Assembly (NCBI GenBank): GCA_024220525.1 | Contig: JAMYWO010000159.1 | Location: 1-64,000 of the forward strand | From: Cochliopodium minus | Taxonomy: Eukaryota; Discosea; Himatismenida; Cochliopodiidae | DNA: 64,000 bases | Reading direction: 5' to 3' | Shown: piece after piece, positions 47,401 to 60,200 of the stretch | Layout of the letters: each line of letters starts with the position of its first letter | Numbering within the stretch: position 1 is the stretch's first letter | Position numbers and translations under genes: made by a program | The notes under the pieces: generated by a model | Databases searched by the model: none | Seen by the model: only the letters and a program-made list of their open reading frames with translations | Told to the model about the DNA's origin: nothing

Positions 47401-50400
47401 CTCCATTTTGTACATCATCAGGGAGTTTCTTTAATACTTCATGCAATTTGTCAAGGGTATTCTCAAGTTGCTTCTCTTTGATAGGATCCTCTCTTACGAG
47501 ATGCTTTGCCTTCTTTTCAATAGTATCAAAGAGTTTTTGAACATTGCTGGTTTCTTCTTTTGCTCCCTTAACATCTCCTTTGTCTACTGCATCCTTGATC
47601 TTTGCAAGTGATTCTTTGACTTTATCAACAGAAGAGACTAAGATTTGAGCTGCAGTTGGGTGAGATACTTCGAGTAAATCTCTGATACCTTCCTTCAAGT
47701 TTTGTGAGTCAACTTTGAATTTCTCAAAAGAAGGCTTCTTTTCAGGATTTCTGATAACTTCATTAATTGAATCAAGTTCGTTAGGGAGAAGATTTTCGAG
47801 TAACTCGGAAAGTTCGAGCATTTGTTCTTGTGCTACTGGATCAGGATTCTTAGATGAAAGAACTTTTGCTTGCCCAGCAAGTTTTTGGACACCTTGTGCA
47901 ATACTTTGTGCCATGTTTGGAATTCCCTGAAACTCCTTGTTCTTAATATCTTGTTCAACTTGATCGATTTGTTCAAGCAATGCATTAGCAGTGTTTGCAA
48001 GTTGGGTTTCTGGAGATGCTATTGTTTCGATGATTTGATCGATAGCATTTTGGATTGGAGATCCAGCAGTTTCTACTTTTTCGATCGCTTTTTCATTGTT
48101 TGGATTTTTAATTGCGTTTTGGACTGCTTTGACATAATTTGGCTTTTCTCTTTGGATGGTCTCAATTTGATGTTGCAATTTGTGTTTTCTGACAGGATCA
48201 TCAACATTCTCTGCAGAAAAAGAAGTATTCTCCAACAATTCTGGGAGAATCTTATCGAGATCCTTCAAAAGTTTTTCGTTTACACCAGATTCTCCCTTTG
48301 GAAGGGAAGATAATTGATCATTCAAGTTTCTAAGAGCTTCGTTACCAAGTTGGATGATGTCATTAGATGGTGATGCAATCTCATCAATGATAGCTTGGAT
48401 CACATCAAACAATTTTTTGTTGGCCTTTGCAGCTTCTTGTAATGATTTTTTGTCATTTGCTTTCTCAGATAATTTTTTTACTTGGGTCCAAAGAGGTTCG
48501 ATTTGATTAGTCAATTCCTTCACTCTCTTCTTTGCATTAGGATCCTTCATGTTGTTGGTTGCTTGATTAGCTTTTGGATTGAATGTATTGAGCAATTGTC
48601 CGAGAGGATCACCAATAAAATCGATTCTGCTTGGATCTTCATTCAAGTCTTGGAGATCTGCCAAAATCTTCTTTCCAAGAAAAACTGTTTGTTCCTTTGG
48701 ATTCATGGTAGAAGCAGCAACAAGTTTTACAGCATTTCCCAATTTCTTATTTCCCTTTTGGATCTCTTCGGTACTCTTTGGATTTTTAGGATTATATTGC
48801 TTGACTGCATTTTGATGTTGAGGAATAGCCTTCTTTAGACCCTCAAGAGCATTATCAAGCTCCTTTTTCTCAATTGAATTAGGAGGCAAGGTGTTGGAGA
48901 CATTTGTAGCAATAGCTTGAACCTTCTTGGTTTTGTTATCAATGATATCTTCAAGGGGTTTATTGGTAGGATCGTCAACTTGCTCGTCCAAATTATTTTC
49001 GATATTTTCAGTCAACAATTTGAGTCTCTCAGGGTTGGTAAAAAGAGGCAACAAAACATCTTCGATACCTGCTTGGAGATATCTATTGTTATCAATAAAG
49101 TTTGCCTTGCTTGGATCATCATTGTTTTTGAGAGCAGTAGACAAGAGATTGACTTCTTTTGGCATGAGCTCATTGATGGTGTTGATTGCCTTGTTCAATT
49201 CAGGAATAGAAACCTCAGGATGGTCCTTGGCATATTGTTGTGCATTTTTGCAGAGTTTCTTGATATTAGGGATCACATCCTTGATCAATCTTTGAGCAGT
49301 AGGGATATCTCCGTTTTGTACAGAAGATTGAAGAGATTTCAATTTATCGATGGTATCATTTGCAAGATGTTGCAATCTATCTTTTGGAGGCTCAGTTATA
49401 TTATAGATGTTCTCTTTTGCATTCTCAATCTCCGCATTCAAAGTTTCCAAATTTTTTAATTTGTTCTCATCCTTTGGTGTCTTGACAGCATCCAAAGCTC
49501 CTTTCTTCAAAAGAGCATTATTCTTCTCAATTGTTGCAACATTGTTGAGAATTTCTTTTGCCTTTTCAGGATCAACATTCTCAGCTTCTTGCTTTCCGAG
49601 ATCAGATACTTGAGTGTTCTCATAGGTGAGATCCTTCAACAATTCCTTAGTCAATGGCTCATCACCATGTCTAATAGCTTCGATCAATTTACCAAAGGTT
49701 TGAGGTTTACCACGATGTTTCTTTGAAGCAGATTTAAGAGCTTCAGTAAATTCTTCAGGGCTCATAGAACGGAAATTCAAAGAGTTTGGATCGGTCAATT
49801 CCTTCAATTCTGCATAATCTTGATCTAATGGCTTGGTTGCGTTTTCCATCAACTCATTCAATTTCTTCATTTCTTCTGCAAATTGACCCTTCTTGGTTGG
49901 ATTGTTTTTATCTTTGATATATTCGTTTGCAGCATTCAACATTGCCCTTGCTTGTTTTTCCAAAGCTTGTGCATTGTTGGTAAGAGCCTCCTTTTGCATT
50001 GGATAGTTTGTCTCGTTTGCCTTGTTCATCAAAAATTGAGCAAGATTATTTGCTGCTTGTGCTGCTTTGGATACACTTTCAGCAAATTCTTTAGGATTGG
50101 TGAATAACAGTTCAGGATTGATCAATTTCATATTTTCTTGTGCTTTTTTCTTTTGAGCATAAATCTTTTTAATTTCAGCTCCATAAACGATTCTCAACAA
50201 GAGAATTGTCTTTTCTGCGATGATTTTACAGGCATCAATCAATGTTCCCCAATGTTTATTTCTGTCTTTTGCTTCTCTCAATATTTGCACTGATTGAACC
50301 AAATTTTCACCTGATGCATTCACTTCATCCGCAGCTTCAATGATTTCTTGTTTAATGTCTTCAAAATCATAATATTCATCTTCTGCTAACTGATATGCTG

Positions 50401-50675
50401 TGTTCACTAATGTATCTGCTGCAGATTTTGCACTATTTGCTGCAGGTGCCAATTTTGGTGGAATTGGTGAATTTGTTTTTTGAATATCAATAACCATTAA
50501 AAGCAATTGAGAAATTGCTTCAGAAATTTTTTCAATAACAATTTCAACTACAAGTGTATAAAAATAAAATTTGTAAATATTTATAAATTTATAATAAAAT
50601 ACAATAAAATTTTAAATAATTAGCTTTCAAAATAATTTAATTACCAACTTCTAAAATAGTTAAATCGTCTGACAT
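44438..50675 (-). CDS. Giant helical talin/vinculin-like cytoskeletal protein, 2046 residues
   Basis: A tiny first exon (50645-50675, MSDDLTILEV) is joined to one 6.1-kb exon (44438-50547). The protein is almost wholly alpha-helical. It is a string of about 100-140-residue bundles rich in Ala, Leu, Lys, Asn and Asp, with recurring NANALLEQI/ANNLAQFLM-like and NLKKAIPQHQNAVKQ-like segments typical of talin-rod and vinculin-like bundles. N-terminal bundles include LAPAANSAKSAADTLVNTA. Near residue 1840 there is a Lys/Glu single-helix coiled coil (EIEKKKKEEEEERKRKEQEE). The C-terminal bundle (LTSLANQCPDPYLREQML...IKGCIEQVSAASIKIKQKKK) resembles the I/LWEQ or vinculin-tail fold with a basic end. 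There is no FERM domain. I infer an actin- or membrane-linked scaffold. The family is not certain. Confidence 0.75.
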
Positions 50676-51048
50676 TTTTTATTGTATATAGAATTTTGAT
50701 ACTGTTATATCAATTTTATTTTTTTATTTATTTGCATTATTAAAATATATAAATATATATTTTTAAATTTAAGAAAAGCCTATTATTAGTTCTCAAATTG
50801 AAGATATAATGATAATCTGCAATTCATATTTTTTCAGAATTGAAAGTATTCAATTCAGAAATATCAAATTTTAAATGTGGATTAAAATTTTAATATAAAT
50901 TAATGGAAAGAAAAAAAAAGTTGATTTAAAAAGATCATTGTAACACGATAATCTATTATTAATATATTTAAATATTATAATAATTAAAAAGTCCTATCTG
51001 AAACTATATTGCTTCAAAAAAAGTAAAAGAATTGGTTATTTATAAAAT
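50676..51048. other. Intergenic spacer
   Basis: Promoter side of the talin-like gene and 3' flank of the U-box gene, both minus strand. Very AT-rich; no further feature is seen. Confidence 0.6.
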
Positions 51049-53981
51049 TTATTTCTTTTGATTTGACAACCAATTTTGTATTTGTCCTTTTAGCTTGAAG
51101 TTCGGGAAAACAGTGGTAGTTTCTACATTTTCTCCAGTGATAGGACTGGTCTTACTTTTGAGGAACCAAGAATTGATGGCATTGCGCTCGTAAGAATGGC
51201 CATCACTTGCTACAACAGGGTCAGTCATAATAACCAATCTAAAAAAAAAAAAGATAAATAAAAAAATTAATAGTTGAAAGTTTTGTTACCCAATAGGACA
51301 AATAAAATCTTCTGGAATTTTGTCAAACTCATCTAATTTGTATTCAATGTTTCCAACTTTGAGATTATTTTTATCACTTTTGTCATTCTTATCATTGTTA
51401 ACATTATTTTCGTTATTATTGTTGTTTTTGTTTTCCAAAGCCAACACTTTTTCAGAATCTTGTTCGTTGGAGACATTGATGTCCTCATAGAGCTTCTCCA
51501 AGATCTTTTCGAGGTCGCAATTTGAAGACTCGGAACACTCAGAAAGTGCCTTGACTTGGAGGGGGAAGCGCAATGTTTCACTTGAAATGAGACCAATCAA
51601 TGTATCCAATTTGCTCAAATCAGGTCTGTTAAAAATAAATAATGTTAATTGAATTAAATCTGAAAATATTTTTTTTAAAAAAAAATACCTTGATGCAGAA
51701 AGCCTGAATTGCAATATTTGAATACCCAAAGATTCCAAGGAACGAATCATTCTACCCTTTTCGTTGGGATTCTCCAAGAAGGAAACGAACACCAACTTGG
51801 CAGGGAAAACTTCGACGTAGTATTTGTAAAAGAGCTGTGCGAAGAAGTGGCCTTGGAATTTTTCGTTCTCAATTTCGTCAGTCACAAGAACGAAGAACTT
51901 AACAACTTTTTTATTTACATAAAAATCCCACAAGCAACCTATTTTTTTAAAAAAATGGATAAGATAAGACAAAGTCCAAAAAATTTAAAATTATTACATG
52001 CACTAGCAGTCAAACCGTCAGCTTTGGTGTTAGTGGCAACATCTAAAAATGGTTCATATTTTGGTTAAATGATTATATAAAAATTTCAAAATTTAATTCT
52101 TTTACCAATCACTTGTTCGATGGTCTTTGGAATAATATGAGGCTCAACAATTTTGTCATTGAAGAACAAGAGTTTTGCGCCAGCGAGCACCGACAAAAGG
52201 GAGGAAATGATGGTAGAAACTCTGATGGCAACATCCATTGAATAAGATCTGTTCAAATAAAAAAGATTTCATTAAAATTGAATAAAAAACTCAGATTAGT
52301 TTTTTTAAATTTTTTTTTACGAATCTCCCAAGACTACTACGGGTCTGTCAAGAGGGATCTTTACTTGATGGAGCTTTTGCTGTGCGAGGGGAATAAGTTG
52401 GTTGAAGAAAGGGGCTTTAGAAAGCTTAAATGTGAGAATTCTCTCCATCAGTTTTCCGTAAGTGAAGTTGGTAGGTTTTTCATTGACTAATCTCTGTTCC
52501 AAAATTTCATTCACTTGGGGGCATTCCTAATTTTTTTTTAAAAAAATGATATAAATATAAAAAATATAAATATAAAAAATATAATTTCAAATAAAAAAAT
52601 TTTTTTTTTTTACCAATTCTTCATAGTACCAAAGAACTACGTCTATATTTTCATATGAAGCAATGGTCCTTTTGACCTCAATGGAAATGTTCTTGATTTG
52701 TTTACGGATGAAAGAATACGGGATTTTGAACTTCTCGCAGAGCTCCTTGACGTTTCCTCCGTGAATTTGCTTTCCAACAACTGCGAGGGAATTATCTGGA
52801 GGAGCTTTTCCATACATGACAGGTAAAAACCAATCTAACTTGAAGTCAGAGGGAGACACGTGGGCGAGATCGGACAACTCTTTCCATGGTTCCTTTAAAA
52901 GTTTAACAAAAAATGAAGAAAATTTTGGTTTTATATTAGTTTACAGGTGGAAAATGAAGTGCCCAAAATTGGAGATCCTTTTCTAAAAATAAAGTTTTTT
53001 TTAACAAATGAATTTGATTTCCTTCATAAAAATCTTTTTTACCTGGAATCTTCTTAACCCAATTTTTGATTCTTTTGGAGATGGAAGATGTTAAAGACGT
53101 TTCTTGGCCTTCGAGCCAAAACTCTCTGCAATCGGAGAGGAGGAGTTGGTACTTATTGATGATGGTAGCCTTGGACTTGTTTTGTTGCAACAAATTGATT
53201 TTCTTTTGCAAAAACTTTACCCTTCTTGGTGAATCGAGATATTTGCATGCCCTTAAGTTTTCAGGGAGTCCAAATGCATATTGAGGGAGATTCCAAAGAT
53301 ATTCTACCACTTTCCATTCTTTGAAATGTAATAATGTAGCCAAAACTTTGGATTTTACGTTCAATGTTATTTCTACTCCTTGTTCTACCAATATCAACAA
53401 TAATGAAAGATATTTATGCTTTTTATTTTTATATGCTTCTATATGTTCCAAAAATGGTTTTGCTTCTTCTGTCATAAATAACTTTTTTAATTCATTCACC
53501 TCCAATCTCAATTCTTCTTGTATCTCTTCCTGTTTATCCTCTTTTAATCTCATCAGTTTCAATTGTTCTTGCAATTCATTCAATGGTCTCCAATTGTTTG
53601 GTTTCTCCATATAATCTCTTGGCAATCTTTCATTATTATTGTTATTTTGATTATTATTTTGATTGTTGTTTTGATTTTCGACTATATCTCCTTCTTGTGC
53701 TTGGAGAAATTGTATTGTTTGTTGGACATCTCCACCACAAATTTCAAGAACCGAAATCTTTAAATAAAATAATGATTAATTTCATCATAAAATTCATTGT
53801 TATTTATCGAATTGTATTATACCAATACATCTCTATTCAAATTATTTGCTCCAAAATTTCTTTGCAGAGTACTCACTGCTTGTTCTATCTAATTTTTTGG
53901 TTGTTTTATGAGTTTTTAATTATTCGATAATTAGCTCTATTGAGTAATATAAATTCTTACTTCTTGTTCACTAAGATTCAT
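51049..53981 (-). CDS. CUE-vWA-U-box protein, probable E3 ubiquitin ligase
   Basis: Eleven exons (53961-53981, 53823-53888, 53043-53757, 52945-52982, 52614-52892, 52321-52526, 52106-52248, 51998-52042, 51689-51938, 51290-51625, 51049-51238) give 762 residues in frame. Residues 1-55 form a UBA/CUE-like ubiquitin-binding domain (MNLSEQEIEQAVSTLQ..., CGGDVQQTIQFLQ). A Gln/Asn run and a long helical region follow. A von Willebrand A domain carries a MIDAS-like DSSYS (VVVLGDSSYSMDVA) with strands KLLFFNDKI and KLVFVSFLENPNEKGRM. After an Asn/Asp linker, a U-box closes the protein: PEDFICPIG, MTDPVVASDGHSYERNAI, SPITGE, LKGQIQNWLS. U-boxes recruit E2 enzymes, and the CUE domain could bind ubiquitinated substrates. 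Confidence 0.87.
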
Positions 53982-54199
53982 ATGTTTAATGACAATATAT
54001 CCTTTATTTTTTTTTAATATTTTAGTGATATTCTTGTCTTGGATAATTATTGAAATTTTAAGAATGAAATTCTTATTTTTTTCTTAAAATTAGTGACTCA
54101 AAAATAATGCGCCCAACAAAATATCAAGAATGAAAAAAATGATCTTTTTTCATTTGAATCAAGAAGCATTTTGAATAGAATTTTAATTAATTAAAAAAA
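53982..54199. promoter_or_regulatory. Divergent promoter region between U-box and TMEM14 genes
   Basis: 218 bp separate the two start codons on opposite strands, so both promoters lie here. No specific motif was identified. Confidence 0.4.
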
Positions 54200-54712
54200 A
54201 TGTTTGATTTATTTGATTTGATAATTGGAACTTTGGGTAAATTATTATAACAAATTATGATATACAAAAGTGATTTATTTAATTTCAGTGAGTCTTGGTG
54301 GTACAATGGTTAGAATATAATATCTAAATCAAAGAAATTACATTATCATTAATCAATAAAGGGATATCTCAAAAAAAATTCTACTCCATCTTTGGTTGGA
54401 GGGCTTTCATTTGGATTTTTATTTTTTATTGCAGCATATCTAATCAATAAAAAGAATTATAATGGTGTCCTTCTTGGATTTGTAATGTTTTGGAAAATTT
54501 CTTCTTGATTTTTGATTATTGATAATTTAGGCATCATCCGTATTACTTGGGGTATAATCATACATATTTGAAAAATATTTATTCAAAAAACTTTGTTCAT
54601 TTAAAAGGTTGTAATGGGAAGCAGATTTCTAAATTCCAAAAAATTTATGCCAGCAGGTCTCATCACTATTATTTGTATCCTTTCTGGTGTGCGTCACTTT
54701 TTGATATTATAG
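54200..54712 (+). CDS. TMEM14 family small membrane protein
   Basis: Five exons (54200-54236, 54289-54308, 54362-54481, 54531-54551, 54608-54712) give 100 residues, the usual size of the family. The sequence follows TMEM14/UPF0136: GVSLGGTMGYLKKNSTPSLV, GLSFGFLFFIAAYLINKK, VLLGVVMGSRFLNSKKFMPAG, then LITIICILSGVRHF. Four short hydrophobic segments are expected. In animals TMEM14C acts in the mitochondrial inner membrane in porphyrin transport, and plant FAX proteins export fatty acids from plastids; which applies here is open. Stop is TAG. Adjacent to Sec61 on the same strand. Confidence 0.9.
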
Positions 54713-54894
54713 TTGATATGTCCAAAAAAGCTTAAATAAAATATTTGGTGATTTATTTGATTGTGATTGATTATATCTTTGTTATCTTTGATATGTGTGG
54801 CGACACGATTTTTTTATATACTTTACACAAAGATCAAAAAAAAAATATAAAAAATATATATTAAAAAAATAAAAAAAAAAATTTATTGTAAAAT

Positions 54895-56877
54895 ATGCCC
54901 AGATTTTTGGATATTCTCAAGCCAGCGATGGCATTTATACCTGAAATTAAACAACCAGTGAGAGAAGTAATCCAATTTAAAAATAATTAAAATCAGAGAT
55001 GGAAAATAAGTTTATATTGCTTTTTATTTGAAAATACAATAAGAATATTTCTGATCTCCTTTAAATTAAATGAAATTTTTTACTTTACATTTCTTACATT
55101 TCTTACATTTTTTAAATAGGTAAAATTTAAAACTAAACTCTTATGGACTGGGGTTACTCTTTTAATCTTTCTTGTATGTTGTCAAATTCCACTCTATGGA
55201 ATTTATTCATCTGATTCTTCAGATCCATTTTACTGGATGAGAGTTATCCTTGCCTCCAACAGAGGTACATTGATGGAACTTGGAATTTCTCCAATTGTTA
55301 CATCAGGAATGGTTATGCAACTTTTGGCTGGTATTAAATTGATTGATGTCGATCAAAGCGTAAAATCTGACAGAGAATTGTTCGCTGGAGCACAAAAATG
55401 TAATTTATTTCAATTTTAAAACTTAATCTTCCTTTTTTTATATCATGTTATAAAAATCATTAATCTCTTCTTTGATAAATAAAAAAATTTATAATTTTCA
55501 AAATCAAAATTATAATTTAAAATTTTTATGATTATCTCTTTCTTTGATTTATATCCTCATTGCAGCACAATAATAATTTTATATTAAAATGTATCTTTCA
55601 CATTTTTTTATTCTTTATCATTTTTAATTATCATTATATCAATCTTTCTTATATAAATTTTCTAATCCTTTCTATTTTGAATAGTATTCGGTTTGATTAT
55701 CACAATCGCACAAGGTATTGGATATGTTGCATCTGGAATGTATGGTAATATCTCTGAAATTGGAGCTGGAAATGCTTTGTTGATTGTTATTCAATTATTT
55801 ATTGCTGGTATTATCGTTCTTCTCTTGGATGAACTTCTCCAAAAAGGATATGGATTGGGATCAGGAATTTCTTTATTTATTGCAACCAACATTTGTGAAA
55901 CTATTATCTGGAAAGCACTCAGTCCTATCACTGTAAATACTGGAAGAGGTAAATCCAAAATCTCTTTCATGATATCATAATACCTTTTATACCTGATGAT
56001 TATACAATATATAATTTTTGTTATTGAATTGAATATTAATTGATTATTTTTTTAAAAAAAAGGAACTGAATTCGAAGGAGCTTTGATTGCATTGATCCAA
56101 TTGTTAGTTTCAAGAGGAGATAAGGTTCGTGCATTGAAAGAAGCATTTTATCGCCAAAATTTACCAAACATTACTAACTTGTTGGCAACTGGTCTTGTAT
56201 TTGTGATTGTAATTTACTTTCAAGGATTTCGTGTCGATCTCCCAATCCAAAACAAAAATGTCAAGGGACAACAAGGAAGTTATCCTATCAAATTGTTTTA
56301 CACCTCCAATACTCCAATCATTCTCCAAACTGCTTTGGTTTCCAATCTTTACTTTGTTTCCCAATTGATGTACAATCGTTTCTCTGGAAACATCTTTGTC
56401 AGCTTGATCGGTAAATGGAAGACTTTGCAACACCCTTCTGGACAATCCCAATCTATCCCTGTTGGAGGTCTTGCATACTATATCTCTTCTCCTGGTAACT
56501 TGTCTGAGATCGCAGCAGATCCATTCAGAGCATTGTTTTATATCGCATTCGTTTTATCCACTTGTGCTCTTTTGTCCAAAGCATGGATTCACTTTTCTGG
56601 CCAATCTTCCAAAGATGTTGCAAAACAACTCAGAGATCAACAGATGATTATGAAAGGTCACAGACATACTTCTTTGATCAAACAACTTGATCGTTATATC
56701 CCAACTGCTGCTGCTTTCGGTGGTTTATGTATTGGTGCTTTGTCTGTTCTTGCTGATTTGATGGGTGCTATCGGAAGTGGTACTGGTATCCTCCTTGCTG
56801 TTACTATTATTTATCAATATTATGAAATCTTTGCAAAAGAAAGCGATGCTGCTTCTTTATTATCTTTTGGAAACTAA
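54895..56877 (+). CDS. sec61: Sec61 alpha subunit, ER protein translocon
   Basis: Four exons (54895-54966, 55120-55399, 55685-55948, 56063-56877) give 476 residues, the normal length. It forms the protein-conducting channel of the ER membrane. Ten transmembrane helices are expected. Signatures include the N-terminus [18 protein letters not shown], the plug region [43 protein letters not shown] (lateral gate), [42 protein letters not shown] and the end [22 protein letters not shown] housekeeping gene and a good anchor for phylogeny. Confidence 0.98.
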
Positions 56878-56966
56878 AAAAAAATAAAATTTAAAAAATA
56901 AAATTTAAATTATAAAAGATGGTTTTTTTTAAATAGTATTCAAATTGAATAAAATATAATTTTTTG

Positions 56967-57222
56967 TTGGGAAAGCATTAAAAGTGAAGAAAGTTGTAAC
57001 TCATGAAGAGCGGAAACTCTTTATTAAGAGACTCAGAAAAGAGGTTAGAATGGAGACAAAGACTTGTTGATTGTTAGTAGATGAGATTGAAAATCTTTTG
57101 ATGAAAAGAAAAAAAAAACTTGGTGAGATTCAAAATTACTTTAAGGTTGGATTTGAGACTTGTATATAGTAATTCTTTTTGTTTCCTTTTATGACTCGAT
57201 GACTGGATCGTAATTGAAAAGA
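56967..57222 (-). pseudogene. Decayed duplicate of the neighbouring gene's 3' part
   Basis: 56967-57110 aligns with 57356-57510 in the adjacent gene over stretches such as AAGAGACTCAGAAAAGAGG (gene: AAGAGACTCGGAAAAGAGG) and AGATGAGATTGAAAATCTT (gene: GATGAGATTGCAAATCTT). 57194-57216 (ACTCGATGACTGGATCGTAATTG) matches 58502-58524 with few changes. The copy is in the same orientation, carries indels and stops, and lacks about 1 kb between the two matched parts. It is a truncated tandem duplicate without coding capacity, lying between the stops of Sec61 and the mS23-like gene. Confidence 0.72.
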
Positions 57223-57293
57223 AAATTTTCCAACAAAAAAAAGTTTTTAAGATTTGAAAAAAATTTTTATAATAATAATATTTAATGTTGTGT

Positions 57294-60200
57294 TTAAATT
57301 TGAAGAGATCTATTATTTGATGAATCATTTTTGTGAAGAGTATCCAAAACAGGGGTTGGGAAAGAAGTTAAAAGTTTAGAAAGAAAAGTGTAAAGTTGCA
57401 ACTCATTAAGAGAGGAAAACTCTCTGTTAAGAGACTCGGAAAAGAGGTTAGAATCGAGATAGCAAACCAACTTGTTGACAGTTTGTTGATGAGATTGCAA
57501 ATCTTGGAATGAAAAAGAAATAAATTCTTTGAGAGCTTCAAGGTTATCAAAAGAAGAGATAGATTGGGACTCGTAGTTGGTAGGAAACATATAAAAGTAA
57601 TTGGAAAGTTCTTCAGGAGAAGTAGGCTCAAATTTAGGAGATTCGCCTTTCTTTTTGATCAAGATGTTGTCCAATTTATCAGCAACATCGATCAAGTTGA
57701 GAATTTCGAGATTTTGAGTCTTCAAAACATCAGATCTCAGCTTGTGGAGGTTGTTGTCGAAAGAGAGGCCAGCTTCTTCAACTTTGGATTTGATGGTAGA
57801 ATAAGCATTAGAGACAACATGTTCATAGAAGAGGATTTCTGCTTTGGAAGATTGATTTTGATTTTCGGCAGTTTCATTCAAATCCTTCCAGAAGTTGTCG
57901 CTCTCAATTTCAGTTTCTTTCTTGCTAGTTTGCTTCTTGGAAGAAATATCGACAGGTTGTTGTTTGAATTTCTTGAAGATGGAGAGCTCCTCATTGTAAG
58001 GTTTGTTAGCAAGAGTGTAGGTGATATATTTGTCTTCATAATCAATGACTTCTTCAAAAAAGTCTACGACCTCGTAGGGGCTTGCAATAGAAAGAAAGGA
58101 AGCAACTTTGAAGCGGGTTTCGCTGTCAGCACGGGAAAAATAAGAGATGATCTTGAGTTTGTAAGCATTGGTAAAGTTGAAACGTTGGTTGAGGAAACTG
58201 TGGTTAGGGTTGCTGGAGGTGTCGAGCAAGTCCAAAAGTTTAGGTGATTCCACAACTTCAGTGTCAGAGAGATCTCCCTCAACGGTGGCAACCTCAGTAG
58301 GAGCTTCACTCTTGATTTCTCTTTTGAGTTCTTCAAAGTCAATTTCGCTGGAAGCGTTTTCGTTGGTATCAACTTCGGTTCTGTCAGTTTCTTCTTCCAA
58401 TTCGAACTCCTTGTTGTTTCCTGTTTTAAGATCGAAAAGTTCGAAAGAAAACTTTCCATCAACAAAGAAATCTTCTGGCTCCAATGCCTTCTTGGAGAGT
58501 CTCTCGATGACGGGATCGTAATTGGCGGGGTCGAGGTTACTTTTGTCAACTTTCTCAGAAGAAAGGAGCACTTCTTCGGTGAAGAGATCGACCTTCTCGT
58601 TGTAGAATTTGTTCATGAACAAGTTTTGCCCAAAGATATCTTCAACGAGCTCAACAGATGGTCTGGAGAAGAAAGAGTTTGGATCCTCAAAAGCCTTTGA
58701 GATCCATGAAGGCCAAAGGTTGTAAATGGGATTGAAGTCCAAGTAGGAATCAGTTTCTACAGTTGGGACGAACTTTTCGTTGGTTTTTCCTTGAGAAGAG
58801 GATTCGAGGGATTCGTATTGCTTGATGAGTGGGGTGATGTCGAGTTCGGGTTGCAATTTGGTTTCTTGGATGTAGAGCCAGTTGCTGATCAGGTTGTTCA
58901 TTCTCTTGACAGAGATCAATTCTCTCAAGTATTGTCTAATTCTCTTTTTGAGTTCGAGGGATTTTTGAAACTTGTCAGAAAGGGTTGGCTTTTGGGTACC
59001 ACGGAAAACAACTTGGATGTTGTCAGTGAATTCATCTTCCTTCAAAGTGGTAGGAGAAAGGTGGTAGAGCTTAGAGGAGAGGGTGTGGAGGTATTGACCC
59101 TTCAACAAGTAGTGTCCTCTCAAGATTGGGTGTTTGACAGATGTGGTGCGGAAAAACCCGACTTGGGAGAGATCAGGAAGTTGAATATTGACCTCGTCTT
59201 CGAAGAGTGGCGAGTTGATGACATCTGAAAGGGTGGACTCCTTTTGGTCGTTGATTCCGAGCTCATCAGAATGGATGTTGAAGAGGGTTTCTATTTGTTG
59301 TTTGGCTTCTCCCATGTACTTGACCTTCTTTGCATCCTTCAAGAACTTGGTGGTGATTTCCGTATTGGTCTGTTGAAAATCAAATTCAGATTTATCCAAA
59401 TCAGAGAAATCGATTTGAGGATTGGAAGATGTTTGAGGGAACAGTCTCAAGGAGGGGATGGAAGTAGAGTAGTTTGGACTCTTTGCCAAGTTTTCACTTT
59501 CGGACAAGTTGTCTTGTTTATCAGAGAACAACTCGCTGAGGGTTTCACTCCCATTGGAACCTGTTGGGCGAAGACTCTCAAATCTAGAAAAGATTCTTTT
59601 CCAGTTCAAATAGGTAGCATAGTCCATTTGGTAGTAGTTGCTTCCAAGCTTGAGAAGTTTCTTCTTAGGTGGATCCAAAAAGACGGAAGGAACACGGACA
59701 CCTTCTTCCTCGCTCACATCGGAAGGGAAGGAGTTGTCAGGCTCTTCGTAGAACTCGCTGTTGAGCAAGTATGCTTGTTTAGGATCCGAACCCAACTCGA
59801 GCAATTTTTCGTCTCTTCTCTCGAAACCCTCTCTTCTTTTCTTTTGGTGATAGATCTTTGGTTTTTTTCTCTTTGCCTCCTCTTCAGTTTCAACTACAAC
59901 ACCATTCTTTTCGATGTTTTCAATGGATGCTTTTAATCTCTTCTCAAAGTTGGGGATGAGCTCATCATCTTCAACTGCTTGATCAGGATTTTGGTCGGTC
60001 ATGTTATTATCAGGAGTTCCCTCTTTGGTGCCAACGGTGCCATCATTGACAACAACCTTTCCATCTTTTTGGATTTTGAAGAATGAGTGGTTATATCTTT
60101 TGGTAAGATCAGTTTCATCGTCACTCTCTTCTTCATGATAGGTCTTTCTTCCTTTGTTCTTTTTAAACTTTTTGGATTTAGGAGCAGATTCAGAATCAGA

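Noticed and set aside
54281-54330. Possible tRNA: GGTGGTACAATGGTTAGAAT resembles a box A
   Set aside because: There is no box B or acceptor stem. The bases are an exon and donor of the TMEM14 gene.
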